Below are positions 20,032 to 28,927 of a stretch of 64,000 nucleotides of DNA, piece by piece. Source of the DNA: Riemerella anatipestifer ATCC 11845 = DSM 15868 (GTDB lineage Bacteria; Bacteroidota; Bacteroidia; Flavobacteriales; Weeksellaceae); contig NC_017045.1 of assembly GCF_000252855.1 (NCBI RefSeq), forward strand, positions 1,922,001-1,986,000, read 5' to 3'. Position 1 is the first letter of the stretch. Every line of letters starts with the position of its first letter. Position numbers and translations under genes: made by a program. The notes below the pieces were generated by a model. It made no database searches. It was not told the origin of the DNA and saw only the letters and a list, made by a program, of their open reading frames with translations.

Positions 20032-20517
20032 ATGAAATACCTTAATAATAAATGGATTTTCCTAGTTTTAGGACTATTAGCAGGGACTTTAATAGGAGTT
20101 AAATGTTTTCAGAAATCTAGCCCTGATGCTCTAAATAATGCTATCTCAGAGGTTAGCACAAGTGCGTCTTCTCAAGAAAACACCCAACAAGATATTGAGG
20201 CTCTTACAGAAGAAAACACCGTAATTGCCTATATAAAAGAGCATCACGAGCTTCCAGCGTACTACATTACCAAAAGTGAAGCTAAAAAATCAGGGTGGAA
20301 TCCTTCCTCTGGTAATCTTTGCGAAGTGCTACCTGGGAAAGCTATTGGTGGAGATAAATTCCGAAATAGAGAAAATCAGCTTCCTAGAGGAGACCGTTAC
20401 TACGAAGCAGACATCAACTATCAATGTGGCAGAAGAAATGCAGACAGACTCATCTTCACAAAAGACGGTAAAGTGTGGATTACCAAAGACCATTACAAAA
20501 CCTTTCAAGAGAAGTAA
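20032..20517 (+). CDS. exported barnase-family guanyl-specific ribonuclease
   Basis: This 161-residue protein has an N-terminal hydrophobic export or anchor segment (residues 8-24), a Ser/Gln-rich linker, and a barnase domain from about residue 58. By alignment from memory, every catalytic position is kept: Lys81 (barnase K27), Arg113 (R59), Glu125 (E73, general base), Arg135 (R83), Arg139 (R87) and His154 (H102, general acid). Two Cys, 97 and 132, fall at barnase positions 43 and 80. No barstar-like inhibitor gene is adjacent; the next gene is a TPR protein on the other strand. It should cut RNA 3' of G outside the cytoplasm, for nutrient use or competition. Confidence 0.92.
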   Translation: MKYLNNKWIFLVLGLLAGTLIGVKCFQKSSPDALNNAISEVSTSASSQENTQQDIEALTEENTVIAYIKEHHELPAYYITKSEAKKSGWNPSSGNLCEVLPGKAIGGDKFRNRENQLPRGDRYYEADINYQCGRRNADRLIFTKDGKVWITKDHYKTFQEK

Positions 20518-20532
20518 TTATTTATCAATAAA

Positions 20533-20564
20533 AAAATCCCTTAGCAAAAAGCTAAGGGATTTTT
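20533..20564 (+). terminator. terminator after the RNase gene
   Basis: AATCCCTTAGC and GCTAAGGGATT pair around a 5-base A loop with A and T flanks, so it may serve both this unit and the convergent TPR gene. Confidence 0.9.
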
Positions 20565-20582
20565 GTTTTACTAACCTATATT

Positions 20583-21152
20583 TTAAAAGAATTTACCTCT
20601 TTGTCTCATATTTGGGTTATGCATATGTTTCTGCATAGTAGGCATTTTAAGTTGGTCTTTCATTGTCTTGATATGTTCTGTCATCATACCCGAACTATCT
20701 AGCCTTTTCGCTTCTTCTAGAAGTCTTTGAGCTTCTTGTTTGCGTCCTCTTTGCATTGCTCCTGCTGCTAAATTAAGGGTTGCCATTGCACGATCGTGTT
20801 TCATATTCAGACCATATTCTAAAGCCTTTTTCATTAGAGGTTCTACCTTTCTAGGCTCGTCTTGAGCTAGAGTAAGCCCTTGTAAGTAATGATAATAACC
20901 GTATTGCGAACGGTGCAACTGACTTTTATAATTCTTTATAGAAGCTAACCATTGTGAGGCTTTAGGGAAGTTCTGCTTTCTTAACTGCCAAAACGCAAGA
21001 AGGATAAACTCATTTTTGAAGAATAATATAATAGGCAACGAGGATAATAACACCATTACAATGCCCCAACCTATATTTCTATTAAACATCAAATAAACAC
21101 CAAAAGCTATCATAAGGGTAGCTACCACCAGTTTAATATACTTATTATTCAT
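20583..21152 (-). CDS. membrane protein with TPR-like repeats, unknown function
   Basis: The 189 residues contain two N-terminal membrane helices (about 8-25 and 28-45) and a helical region with TPR-like pairs (about 50-160: AFWQLRKQNFPKASQWL, YYHYLQGLTLAQDEPRKVEPLMKKAL, ATLNLAAGAMQRGRKQEAQRLL). The C terminus is Met/His/Asn-rich (KMPTMQKHMHNPNMRQ), perhaps metal-binding. This arrangement suggests a membrane-anchored scaffold on the cytoplasmic face. No partner is evident: the neighbouring DUF3109 gene is 70 bases away on the same strand. The family is widespread in flavobacteria but unassigned to my knowledge. Confidence 0.7.
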   Translation of the reverse strand: MNNKYIKLVVATLMIAFGVYLMFNRNIGWGIVMVLLSSLPIILFFKNEFILLAFWQLRKQNFPKASQWLASIKNYKSQLHRSQYGYYHYLQGLTLAQDEPRKVEPLMKKALEYGLNMKHDRAMATLNLAAGAMQRGRKQEAQRLLEEAKRLDSSGMMTEHIKTMKDQLKMPTMQKHMHNPNMRQRGKFF

Positions 21153-21223
21153 CTGTTTTAGTTGTTTTTTAGTTAAGATTTTTGCAAAGATAAGCCATAT
21201 TCTTCAAAGAAGCCAAGTTTCTA

Positions 21224-21811
21224 CTACTCACGATTACCAAAAGCACGTTCGTATTCTTCCGCAGCTTCCGTTAATGTTTGGTAAAAACCTTCCCCATACT
21301 TTCTGATTAAAGGCGTTTTTAGAAACTTATATACAGGTACTTTAAGTTCTTTTCCTAAAGCACAGGCATCACTGCATATCTTCCACTCATGATAGTTGAA
21401 CGCCGTAAAAGTAGAATATTCTGTAATTCTAATAGGGTACAAATGGCAGGAGATTGGTTTTGGCCAATCGATAGCTCCTTCTTCATAAGCCTTCTCTATA
21501 CCACATTTGGTGATACCATTTTCATCAAAAATAACATAAGCACAATCTCTATTATCAATCAATGGTGTTACTAAATCACCCTCAAAATCTTCTACAGAAG
21601 TTCCTTGCTCTTCTATGGCTTTAATTCCTTCTGGGCGAAGGTAGCTTTTAATTTTAGGATAAATATCTTCCAATATTTTAATTTCCGACTGTTCTAGTGG
21701 AGCCCCAGCATCGCCCTCTATACAACAAGCACCTTTACATTTGCTAAGGTTGCATACAAATTCCTCCGAGAACAAATCCTCCGAAATTAGTTTATCTTCT
21801 ATCTGAATCAT
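21224..21811 (-). CDS. DUF3109 cysteine-cluster protein
   Basis: The 195 residues match DUF3109 (YkgJ-like): the N-terminal cluster CNLSKCKGACC (from about residue 21) and later Cys residues at NRDCAYV, TKCGIEKAY, PISCHLYPIRI and WKICSDACALG. This Cys spacing is that of a probable zinc or iron-sulfur binding fold. The reaction is unknown. The start codon overlaps the stop of the DUF6427 gene by four bases (ATGA), so they are translationally coupled. The key cysteines all seem present. Confidence 0.88.
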   Translation of the reverse strand: MIQIEDKLISEDLFSEEFVCNLSKCKGACCIEGDAGAPLEQSEIKILEDIYPKIKSYLRPEGIKAIEEQGTSVEDFEGDLVTPLIDNRDCAYVIFDENGITKCGIEKAYEEGAIDWPKPISCHLYPIRITEYSTFTAFNYHEWKICSDACALGKELKVPVYKFLKTPLIRKYGEGFYQTLTEAAEEYERAFGNRE

Positions 21812-22728
21812 AAGTTTATTATTTCTTTAATATCTAAAAAAGTTCCTATTTTAAACAACACTAAACTCAAAACTACCACCCAAAGCCCTAGCTCTTGCTT
21901 CCAATATTTAGGCATAAATCTTAGTGCTCTACTCACGATGATACTTACTGGTAAGGCAATGAATAGCAGATACTCATACACTGTACCCATATATAAAAAT
22001 ATTGTTATAGATTGAGTAAGTGTGTATAGCAATATAAAGGTGTATTTAAACCTACTAATAGGGCTTTTCTTATTAAAATGAATAAAATGGTTGGCAACAG
22101 CATAAAACACCATCAGTAGAACAGGTAACAGAAAATACAACGGATAGTAATTCTCTTGAAGTCGAGGCGTAATTAAAGGTAGATAAGCTGGATTAAATGA
22201 ATTGTTCCCAAGGAGATACATTACTCCAAAGTAAGACAATAATACTAGCATAAAACCAAAAACTAGCCTAAATATATTGAGCCCTATTTTATCTGAAGTT
22301 GCTATTAGATGGATAATTACAAAAATGGTAAATGCCCACACCGTAGGTAAAAATAAATATCCTAAAGCCAGTAATGCTCCCACAATCAGATAGTAATTTT
22401 TCTTAAAAACTTCCTCCCCAGTGGTTAAAATAAGTAATACAAATGCATTAGTGAAAAGATTAAAGGCTATCCCAATATCTAAATTCCCTTCATAAAAAGC
22501 AAATACAACGAAAGTATAAATAAAAAACGGTACGTGTCTATTATAGTTCAGTCCTATCTTATTAAATAAAAAATACCCTAAAGCAATACCCGTGAAGCTA
22601 AACAAACCAGAAAAAGCCTCTACCGTATTGAAATTTAAATCGTTAAAGCCGATTACCATAAGAAACAAAACACCTATGTAGATAGGAATGGAAAAAATTT
22701 TAATTTCATTTGAGAGTAATCTGAACAT
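21808..22728 (-). CDS. DUF6427-type polytopic membrane protein
   Basis: The 306 residues form about nine membrane helices with short loops and no obvious catalytic motif. The pattern and the operon with a DUF3109 gene fit the flavobacterial DUF6427 family. Function is unknown; the topology resembles O-antigen-polymerase or mannosyltransferase-like membrane proteins without their signature residues. Its promoter overlaps the promoter of the divergent gene at 22772, hinting that the three genes belong together. Confidence 0.7.
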   Translation of the reverse strand: MFRLLSNEIKIFSIPIYIGVLFLMVIGFNDLNFNTVEAFSGLFSFTGIALGYFLFNKIGLNYNRHVPFFIYTFVVFAFYEGNLDIGIAFNLFTNAFVLLILTTGEEVFKKNYYLIVGALLALGYLFLPTVWAFTIFVIIHLIATSDKIGLNIFRLVFGFMLVLLSYFGVMYLLGNNSFNPAYLPLITPRLQENYYPLYFLLPVLLMVFYAVANHFIHFNKKSPISRFKYTFILLYTLTQSITIFLYMGTVYEYLLFIALPVSIIVSRALRFMPKYWKQELGLWVVVLSLVLFKIGTFLDIKEIINL

Positions 22729-22735
22729 TTTTTTA

Positions 22736-22753
22736 TAATTTTGTGCAAAGTTA
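22736..22753. promoter_or_regulatory. overlapping divergent promoters
   Basis: TAATTTTG (22736-22743, plus strand) and TAACTTTG (complement of 22746-22753, minus strand) are both full matches to TAnnTTTG and are only two bases apart. The predicted transcript starts cross, so only one polymerase can occupy the site at a time. Confidence 0.65.
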
Positions 22754-22771
22754 ATTTAAAAAAGAAAAACA

Positions 22772-23005
22772 ATGACTTCTTTCTGGTTATTTTTAAGCGA
22801 TTTATTTAAATGGTCTTTTGGATTCTATGATGCTGCTGGTAATGTTTTAAACTGGGTTTTATTCTTACTAGGTTGTGGGTTCTTCATCTACTGGTGCTAT
22901 ACATTAGTAGTTACTCTAGGAGGAGACAAGGATAAGGAATACCATTCTCCTACGGAAGGTAAGTTCCCTTACTACGACACTAATATTTATAAAAAGGAAG
23001 GTTAG
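22772..23005 (+). CDS. small membrane protein, DUF6341-like
   Basis: This 77-residue protein has an aromatic N-terminal amphipathic stretch (SFWLFLSDLFKWSFGFYD), one clear membrane helix (about 26-49, NWVLFLLGCGFFIYWCYTLVV) and a polar tail with YHSPTEGKFPYYDTNIYKKEG. I believe this is the flavobacterial DUF6341 family, which travels with DUF6427 genes, as here. Function is unknown. It shares an overlapping divergent promoter with the DUF6427-DUF3109 pair. Confidence 0.65.
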   Translation: MTSFWLFLSDLFKWSFGFYDAAGNVLNWVLFLLGCGFFIYWCYTLVVTLGGDKDKEYHSPTEGKFPYYDTNIYKKEG

Positions 23006-23176
23006 TATTTCATTATAACGATATAAATAAACCCTGTATTGAAAAAATATGGGGTATTTTTGTTGCACTTTGTAAACTACTTCCTTTCTCTGTTTACTAT
23101 AAAGAAAGTTTAAATTTTCTTTAGCCATATTGAAATTTGGCTTAATTTTGCCCTTATTTTTAATTCAAAAATTATA

Positions 23177-25162
23177 ATGTCTACACTTAACGGAGAGCAT
23201 TCTCATTTTGATACAAAAAAGCTCTCAATCATTGGAGTATTAGTCTCTTTAGGTATTGTTTTCGGAGACATAGGTACTTCTCCTCTCTATGTAATGAAAG
23301 CCATTGTTAATGCTAGAAAAGATGCTTCTATTCCTTTTGATGAATATATAGAAGGAGCTCTTTCTTGTATCATTTGGACGCTTACTATTCAAACTACTAT
23401 AAAATATGTACTCGTTTCTTTAAGAGCGGATAATAAAGGAGAAGGTGGTATTTTAGCGTTATTTTCATTAGTCAAAAATCTAAAAAAAAGTTGGCTATAC
23501 CTAATTGCAATACTGGGTGCTTCTGCACTGATTGCAGACGGAGTAATAACACCATCGCTTACAGTAATGTCTGCTATTGAGGGGTTGAAAATCTACAATC
23601 CCGAGACTCCAGTAGTTCCCATTACATTAGGGATATTAGTAGCAATCTTCTTTGTGCAACAATTTGGAACTTCGTTTATAGGTAAATTTTTTGGACCTGT
23701 AATGGTACTTTGGTTTTTAGCTTTGGGAGGTTTTGGTTTCTTTCGTTTAGCAGAAGACTTAGAAGTTTTAAAAGCCTTTAATCCTTACTATGCTTATAAA
23801 CTTATAGCACATTCGCCTAGTGCCATTATTATCATGGGAGCGGTATTCCTTTGTACTACAGGAGCAGAAGCTCTTTACTCTGATTTGGGGCATTGTGGTG
23901 CTAAAAATATTAGAGTGAGCTGGGTATTTGTTAAAATAATGCTTATTCTCAACTATTTAGGTCAGGGAGCATGGATATTAAAATATAATCATGAAACTCT
24001 TGGCAGTCTTAACCCTTTCTTTGGAATAATGCCTGATTGGTTTGTTTTACCTTCAGTAATACTGGCTACTTTAGCAGCTATTATTGCTAGTCAAGCCCTT
24101 ATTACAGGTTCTTTTACGATATTTTCAGAAGCAATGTCGCTTAACTTTTGGCCTATCCATAAAATAGATTACCCTTCTGGTGTTAAAGGACAAATGTATA
24201 TTCCTAAAATTAATTGGGGACTTCTCCTTATGTGTATAGTAGTGGTACTTTACTTCAAAGAATCCGAAAAAATGGAAGCCGCTTACGGACTTTCTATCAC
24301 AGTAACTATGCTTACTACTACCTTGCTACTATCTTTCTTCCTTATCAAAAAACGAGTTAATAAGTTATTGATTTTTCTATTTTTAGGCATTTATGGTACA
24401 ATAGAACTAGGCTTTTTCAGTGCTAATGTGATAAAATTTCACGAGGGCGGTTGGATTACGGTAGTTCTTGCTGGTTTTATAGGTATTTGTATGTATGCTT
24501 GGTATAATGGTAGAATGATAAAAAACAGATTTATAAAATTTGTAAAACTAGAGAATTATATTTCTACGATTAGAGATTTAAAACTAGATGATAGTGTGCC
24601 TAAATATGCTACTAACCTAGCCTTCTTTAGCCGTGCTAAAAGGGAAGATGAAATAGAGTCTAAAATTATTTATTCTATAATTAGGGCTCAACCTAAGAGA
24701 GCTGATCATTATTTTATACTGAACATCATCAATCAAGAAAACCCTTATACTTTCAAATATGAAATAGATGAAGTATTACCTGGAACGATTTATAAAATCA
24801 ATTTCTTATTAGGGTTTAAAATAGATAGAAGAATTAACGATTATTTCCAAGATGTGCTGGAAGATATGATGAACTCTGGAATTATCTCTGATAAGAGTAA
24901 TTATCCATCGCTTAGGAGTCATAATATTCCTCCAGATATGAAGTATGTGATTATAGATAATGTCTATATAAATGACAATCTTTTCACCATAAAGGAAAAA
25001 ATTACGATGAATATTTATAACTTTGTAAAAAAATTAGGTAGCAATGATTTTAAAGCCTTTGGGCTTGCCACTCATAATGTGGTGGTAGAATCTGCTCCAC
25101 TTTTGTATTCAGCAGCTGGAGACAAGCGTATACAAATGGAAAATTTTAAAACAAGTAACTAA
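23177..25162 (+). CDS. kup: KUP-family potassium uptake transporter
   Basis: The 661 residues match the KUP/HAK family: the opening GVVFGDIGTSPLYV-like motif (GIVFGDIGTSPLYVMKAI), about twelve membrane helices to residue 440, GAEALYSDLGHCG in the middle, and a cytoplasmic C-terminal domain of about 200 residues. It takes up K+ with protons across the inner membrane. A TAATTTTG box at 23143-23150 is the probable -7 element. The Fur-family gene follows after 26 bases, so they may be co-transcribed, which is unusual for a potassium importer. Confidence 0.95.
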   Translation: MSTLNGEHSHFDTKKLSIIGVLVSLGIVFGDIGTSPLYVMKAIVNARKDASIPFDEYIEGALSCIIWTLTIQTTIKYVLVSLRADNKGEGGILALFSLVKNLKKSWLYLIAILGASALIADGVITPSLTVMSAIEGLKIYNPETPVVPITLGILVAIFFVQQFGTSFIGKFFGPVMVLWFLALGGFGFFRLAEDLEVLKAFNPYYAYKLIAHSPSAIIIMGAVFLCTTGAEALYSDLGHCGAKNIRVSWVFVKIMLILNYLGQGAWILKYNHETLGSLNPFFGIMPDWFVLPSVILATLAAIIASQALITGSFTIFSEAMSLNFWPIHKIDYPSGVKGQMYIPKINWGLLLMCIVVVLYFKESEKMEAAYGLSITVTMLTTTLLLSFFLIKKRVNKLLIFLFLGIYGTIELGFFSANVIKFHEGGWITVVLAGFIGICMYAWYNGRMIKNRFIKFVKLENYISTIRDLKLDDSVPKYATNLAFFSRAKREDEIESKIIYSIIRAQPKRADHYFILNIINQENPYTFKYEIDEVLPGTIYKINFLLGFKIDRRINDYFQDVLEDMMNSGIISDKSNYPSLRSHNIPPDMKYVIIDNVYINDNLFTIKEKITMNIYNFVKKLGSNDFKAFGLATHNVVVESAPLLYSAAGDKRIQMENFKTSN

Positions 25163-25188
25163 ATAAATCTAGAAAATAATAGTACCTA

Positions 25189-25656
25189 ATGGAACATCAA
25201 GAGAAAGATATAGAAATAATAAAAGACGCTCTAAAGCAGTATTTACAAGAAAACGGATTTAGAAACACGCCTGAACGCTATACTATATTAGAGGAAATTT
25301 ATAAACTTGATGAACATTTTAATGTAGATGACCTCTACCTCATTATGCTCAATAAAAAGTATCATGTGAGTAAAGCCACCATCTACAATAGTATAGAAAT
25401 TTTTCTAGATGCAGGGCTTATTCGTAAGCACCAGTTTGGCGAAAAATCTATGACTTCAGCTTCTTATGAGAAATCTTTCTTCGATAAACAGCACGACCAT
25501 TTGGTAATCTATAAAAAGGAAGGTAGCAAAGAAATTGCAGAAATCATAGAATTTTGCGACCCTCGTATCCAAGGAATTAAAGATTCTATAGAAGAAATAT
25601 TTGGCGTGAAAATAGAAAATCATTCGCTTTATTTCTACGGTCATAAAAAAGCATAA
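25189..25656 (+). CDS. Fur-family regulator lacking the usual zinc CxxC motif
   Basis: The 155 residues have the Fur winged helix (about 15-90: RNTPERYTILEEIYKL, SKATIYNSIEIFLDAGLI) and the start of the metal-sensing half (FFDKQHDHLVIY). In most Fur proteins the stretch after HxH carries a CxxC that binds structural zinc. Here it reads IYKKEGSK, and the only Cys in the protein is C123 in EFCDPRIQ. It may therefore bind one metal or none, or sense something else. It overlaps the next gene (stop TAA and ATG share one base), linking it to outer-membrane LPS transport. Confidence 0.9.
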   Translation: MEHQEKDIEIIKDALKQYLQENGFRNTPERYTILEEIYKLDEHFNVDDLYLIMLNKKYHVSKATIYNSIEIFLDAGLIRKHQFGEKSMTSASYEKSFFDKQHDHLVIYKKEGSKEIAEIIEFCDPRIQGIKDSIEEIFGVKIENHSLYFYGHKKA

Positions 25657-27407
25657 TGAGGCTAATTATACTCGTACTAATGTGCTTAGGGTTTTCTGCA
25701 TTGGCTCAGCAGAAAGAGAAAGCCTCTACAACACCATTGGTAAAAGATGCGTATTTTAAACCAAACCCTAATACCAAAGGTACTGTTGCAGGAAATGAAG
25801 AAAAGTTAAAGCATATTCACTCAGACTCTTTGGTTAGACGTCCTGATTTATATGAAGGTAATCCTGTATTTATTGGTAATGTAGAGTTTCAACATCAAGG
25901 CTCAGTTTTAAAGGCAGATAAGGTTGTATTTTACCAGAATGACAACTTTGTAAAAGCAATAGGTAATGTAGTGCTTACCACTGCCGAAGGCAACCGCATT
26001 ACTTCCCAAGAAATGGAATACGATAGTAAAACTCAAAGAGGTATCGCAAGAAAAAATGTGGTGCTTACAGACCCTCAGCAAACCATAAAAACAGAAACAC
26101 TTTATTACGACCGTTTACCCAATACAGCTTATTTTAATTCGGGTGGAACCATTTATAATGGTAAAAATACTATTTGGACGCAAGTGGGCACCTATAACAT
26201 CAACACACAGACGATAGATGTTTCGGGTAATGTAAGTATTGACAACGATAAATATCGTGTAGAAGGTTCTAAAATCATTCAAAATCAAAAAACTAATATA
26301 GCAGAATTTTTAGGAGCAACAAAAGTTATCAATAAACAAAATCCTAGAAATTATGTTTATACAGAAAAGGGGCGTTACCTTATGACTTCCAAAGAGGTGT
26401 ATCTCAATAAAAACTCTAGAATACATTACAATGGGAAAGTCCTCACGGGAGAAACCATGTATTATAACCAAAATACAGGCTACGGTACAGCTAAGGGAAA
26501 TGTCTATTTAGATGACCCAAAAGAGAACCGATTTATCAAAGGAGGTTATGGCGAAATCTATGAGTTCAAAGATTCAGCTATGGTAACAGAAAAACCTTAT
26601 GCTGTAAAGATAATGAAAGAAGACTCTATCTACTTTGGAGCAGAAAAAATATTAGCCTTCCAAAAACCAGATAGCACAGGAGTAAAAAAGAGTTACCTTA
26701 GAGCCTTTCATAAAGCTAGAATTTTTAAATCTAATTTCCAAGGTAGAGCCGATTCTCTAAGTTTCAATGAAACTGATGGTATTTTACACCTCATGGGAAA
26801 ACCGATATTTTGGACAGGACAAAAACAAATCTCAGGAGATAAAATAGAGGTGTATATGAATACCCAAAAGGAAGAATTAGATTCCATCAAAGTAATAGGA
26901 AATGCTTTTGCAATTAGCAAAGCCGATTCGCTCAATAACAAAGATGAGTTCAACCAAGTGAAGGGTAATTTTATGACGGCGTTTTTTGTAGATGGAGAAC
27001 TTAAACTTACCAAAGTGGTGGGCAATGCACAAGCCATTACCTATGCTGATTCTCAAGACGAAAAAACAAAACAAGTTGACCGTATTGGCATCTCGTTTTC
27101 TACTTGTGGAGCGATAGAAGCTTTGTTTGAAGAAAAAAAGGTGCAAATCATCTCGTGTAATATTGGTGCGAATACCGATGTGTATCCGATGAGTATGGTA
27201 AACAAAGAAAAACGATTTTTCCCAGATTTCAATTGGAATACCAAAGACCGACTGAAACATTGGAAAGACATTTTCCTAGACACGCCTGACTATCCTGAAA
27301 CAGAGTATATTTCTGATGACAGCCTTTACCAAAAAGCTCAAGAGCTGAAACAAAAGCAAGAAGAAGCAAAAAGGAAAAACGAACCCAAAAGAAAAAAACG
27401 AAACTAA
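25656..27407 (+). CDS. OstA/LptA-like LPS transport protein
   Basis: This 583-residue exported protein has a signal peptide (to ALAQQ) and OstA/LptA-type beta-jellyroll repeats, visible as recurring GNV motifs (FIGNVEFQHQGSVLKADK, KAIGNVVLTTAEGNRITS, VSGNVSIDNDKYRVEGSK, AKGNVYLDD). It ends in a basic KR/EEAKRKNEP tail. The family bridges inner and outer membrane for lipopolysaccharide delivery; in Bacteroidota this long version is common. It is translationally coupled to the Fur-like gene and followed after 28 bases by an aminotransferase gene. No frameshift or missing region is seen. Confidence 0.85.
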   Translation: MRLIILVLMCLGFSALAQQKEKASTTPLVKDAYFKPNPNTKGTVAGNEEKLKHIHSDSLVRRPDLYEGNPVFIGNVEFQHQGSVLKADKVVFYQNDNFVKAIGNVVLTTAEGNRITSQEMEYDSKTQRGIARKNVVLTDPQQTIKTETLYYDRLPNTAYFNSGGTIYNGKNTIWTQVGTYNINTQTIDVSGNVSIDNDKYRVEGSKIIQNQKTNIAEFLGATKVINKQNPRNYVYTEKGRYLMTSKEVYLNKNSRIHYNGKVLTGETMYYNQNTGYGTAKGNVYLDDPKENRFIKGGYGEIYEFKDSAMVTEKPYAVKIMKEDSIYFGAEKILAFQKPDSTGVKKSYLRAFHKARIFKSNFQGRADSLSFNETDGILHLMGKPIFWTGQKQISGDKIEVYMNTQKEELDSIKVIGNAFAISKADSLNNKDEFNQVKGNFMTAFFVDGELKLTKVVGNAQAITYADSQDEKTKQVDRIGISFSTCGAIEALFEEKKVQIISCNIGANTDVYPMSMVNKEKRFFPDFNWNTKDRLKHWKDIFLDTPDYPETEYISDDSLYQKAQELKQKQEEAKRKNEPKRKKRN

Positions 27408-27435
27408 TATTCACTTTTTAACCTCTCATTAGATC

Positions 27436-28617
27436 ATGCAACAAGATTTCTTTAAGTATCAAGCTCAAACCACACCTTTTGCCTCAGGTTTTGAAGCCGA
27501 AAGAGCAGAAGGAAACTATATTTACGGAAAAGATGGCAAAGCCTATCTAGACTTTGTAGCAGGAGTATCTGCCAATACTTTGGGACATTCGCACCCAAAA
27601 ATCATCAATGCAATTAAGGAACAGGCAGATAAATACCTTCATATAATGGTCTATGGAGAGTATGCACAAGAGAAACCTGTGGCATTATGTAAACTACTAG
27701 CAGAGGCTACTCCTGCACCATTGGAGGTAACCTATTTGGTTAATAGCGGAGCCGAAGCCATAGACGGAGCATTGAAACTCGCTAAAAGATACACAGGGAG
27801 AGAGGAAATCGTAGCTTTCAAAAATTCTTATCACGGTAATACCCATGGAGCATTGAGTGTTTCTGGTAATGAGGTGCATAAAAGAGAATTTCGTCCATTG
27901 TTGCCTATGGTTTCGTTCATAGAGTTTAATAATGAGACAGATTTAGACCAAATCACAGAAAAAACCGCAGGCGTTATTGTAGAAACCATACAAGGAGCGG
28001 CAGGTTTTCTAGTGCCTAGTCCTAATTATCTTATCCAACTGAAAAAAAGATGCGAAGAGGTAGGAGCTTTACTTATACTAGACGAAATACAGCCAGGTTT
28101 TGGACGAACAGGCAAACTGTTCGCATTTGAACATTTTGGCATCGTGCCAGACATTCTAGTGATGGGCAAAGGTATGGGCGGAGGCGTTCCAGTAGGAGCA
28201 TTTATGAGTTCTAGGGAAATTATGCAAAGCCTTTCTCATTCGCCTAAATTGGGGCATATCACCACTTTTGGAGGTAACCCTCTGATAGCTGCGGCTAGTT
28301 ATGCAACTTTAAAAGAAGTCCTAGAAAGTGAGCTAATGGAAGAAGTAGAAGAAAAAGAAGCTCTTTTTAGGCAACTATTAGTACACCCAAAAATCAAAAA
28401 TATCAATGGTAAAGGGCTAATGTTAGCCGTTAATCTAGGTTCACCAGAATATACCCTCAGAGTGGCTAAAAAATGTATGGATAAAGGGCTTATTGTATTT
28501 TGGCAGCTGTACCGAAACGAATATCTGAGAATTTCGCCACCGCTTACGCTAACAAAAGAGGAAATACAGAAAGGGTGTCAAATTATACTAGAAACCTTAG
28601 ACGAAGAACTATTATAA
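27436..28617 (+). CDS. class III PLP-dependent aminotransferase (acetylornithine/ornithine type)
   Basis: The 393 residues follow the class III aminotransferase order: the small-domain start YIYGKDGKAYLDFVAGVS, the cofactor-phosphate loop NSGAEAIDGALKLAKRYTGR, the carboxylate region SYHGNTHGALSVSG, the Asp contact LLILDEIQPGFGRTG, and the PLP Lys in ILVMGKGMGGGVPVGAF (near residue 244). Substrate within the family (acetylornithine, ornithine, GABA and others) cannot be fixed, and no arginine genes are adjacent. It is the last gene of the kup-fur-ostA run. Confidence 0.88.
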   Translation: MQQDFFKYQAQTTPFASGFEAERAEGNYIYGKDGKAYLDFVAGVSANTLGHSHPKIINAIKEQADKYLHIMVYGEYAQEKPVALCKLLAEATPAPLEVTYLVNSGAEAIDGALKLAKRYTGREEIVAFKNSYHGNTHGALSVSGNEVHKREFRPLLPMVSFIEFNNETDLDQITEKTAGVIVETIQGAAGFLVPSPNYLIQLKKRCEEVGALLILDEIQPGFGRTGKLFAFEHFGIVPDILVMGKGMGGGVPVGAFMSSREIMQSLSHSPKLGHITTFGGNPLIAAASYATLKEVLESELMEEVEEKEALFRQLLVHPKIKNINGKGLMLAVNLGSPEYTLRVAKKCMDKGLIVFWQLYRNEYLRISPPLTLTKEEIQKGCQIILETLDEELL

Positions 28618-28641
28618 CATTAGGCGTATAAGTAAATATTT

Positions 28642-28791
28642 GGGCGTGCCCCAAGCCGAGGCTATTCCCTAAGCTGATGGGTCGGTCTTCGGGCAGTCGC
28701 TCTTTTTTAGCCGAAGCTCTCCAGTAGCTAAGCCCAGCTTTTCTCCACCTCCGAAAAAAAAGGAGCTCCAACAATGCCCTCCGCCCTCACG
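28642..28791. repeat. GC-rich intergenic repeat remnant (second family)
   Basis: The sequence begins GGGCGTGCCCC, contains GGCTATTCCCTAAGCTGATG and GGGTCGGTCTTCGGGCAGTC, and ends CCCTCCGCCCTCACGC. It is much richer in G+C than the flanks. It recalls the GGGCGTG...GGCTATTC intergenic repeats seen in many Bacteroidota. It encodes no supported protein and fills most of the 310-base gap between the aminotransferase gene and the next gene. Confidence 0.5.
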
Positions 28792-28927
28792 CAGTAAAGC
28801 TCTAAAAATCATAAGATTTGGTCTTTAAGATTTGCTAGAGTTTGTGTATATTTGTGGGAAGTAGCGAAATCCGTTTCGCTATATTGGCTCAACGGCTTTG
28901 CAAATACTTCAAATATTTCTTCAAAAT

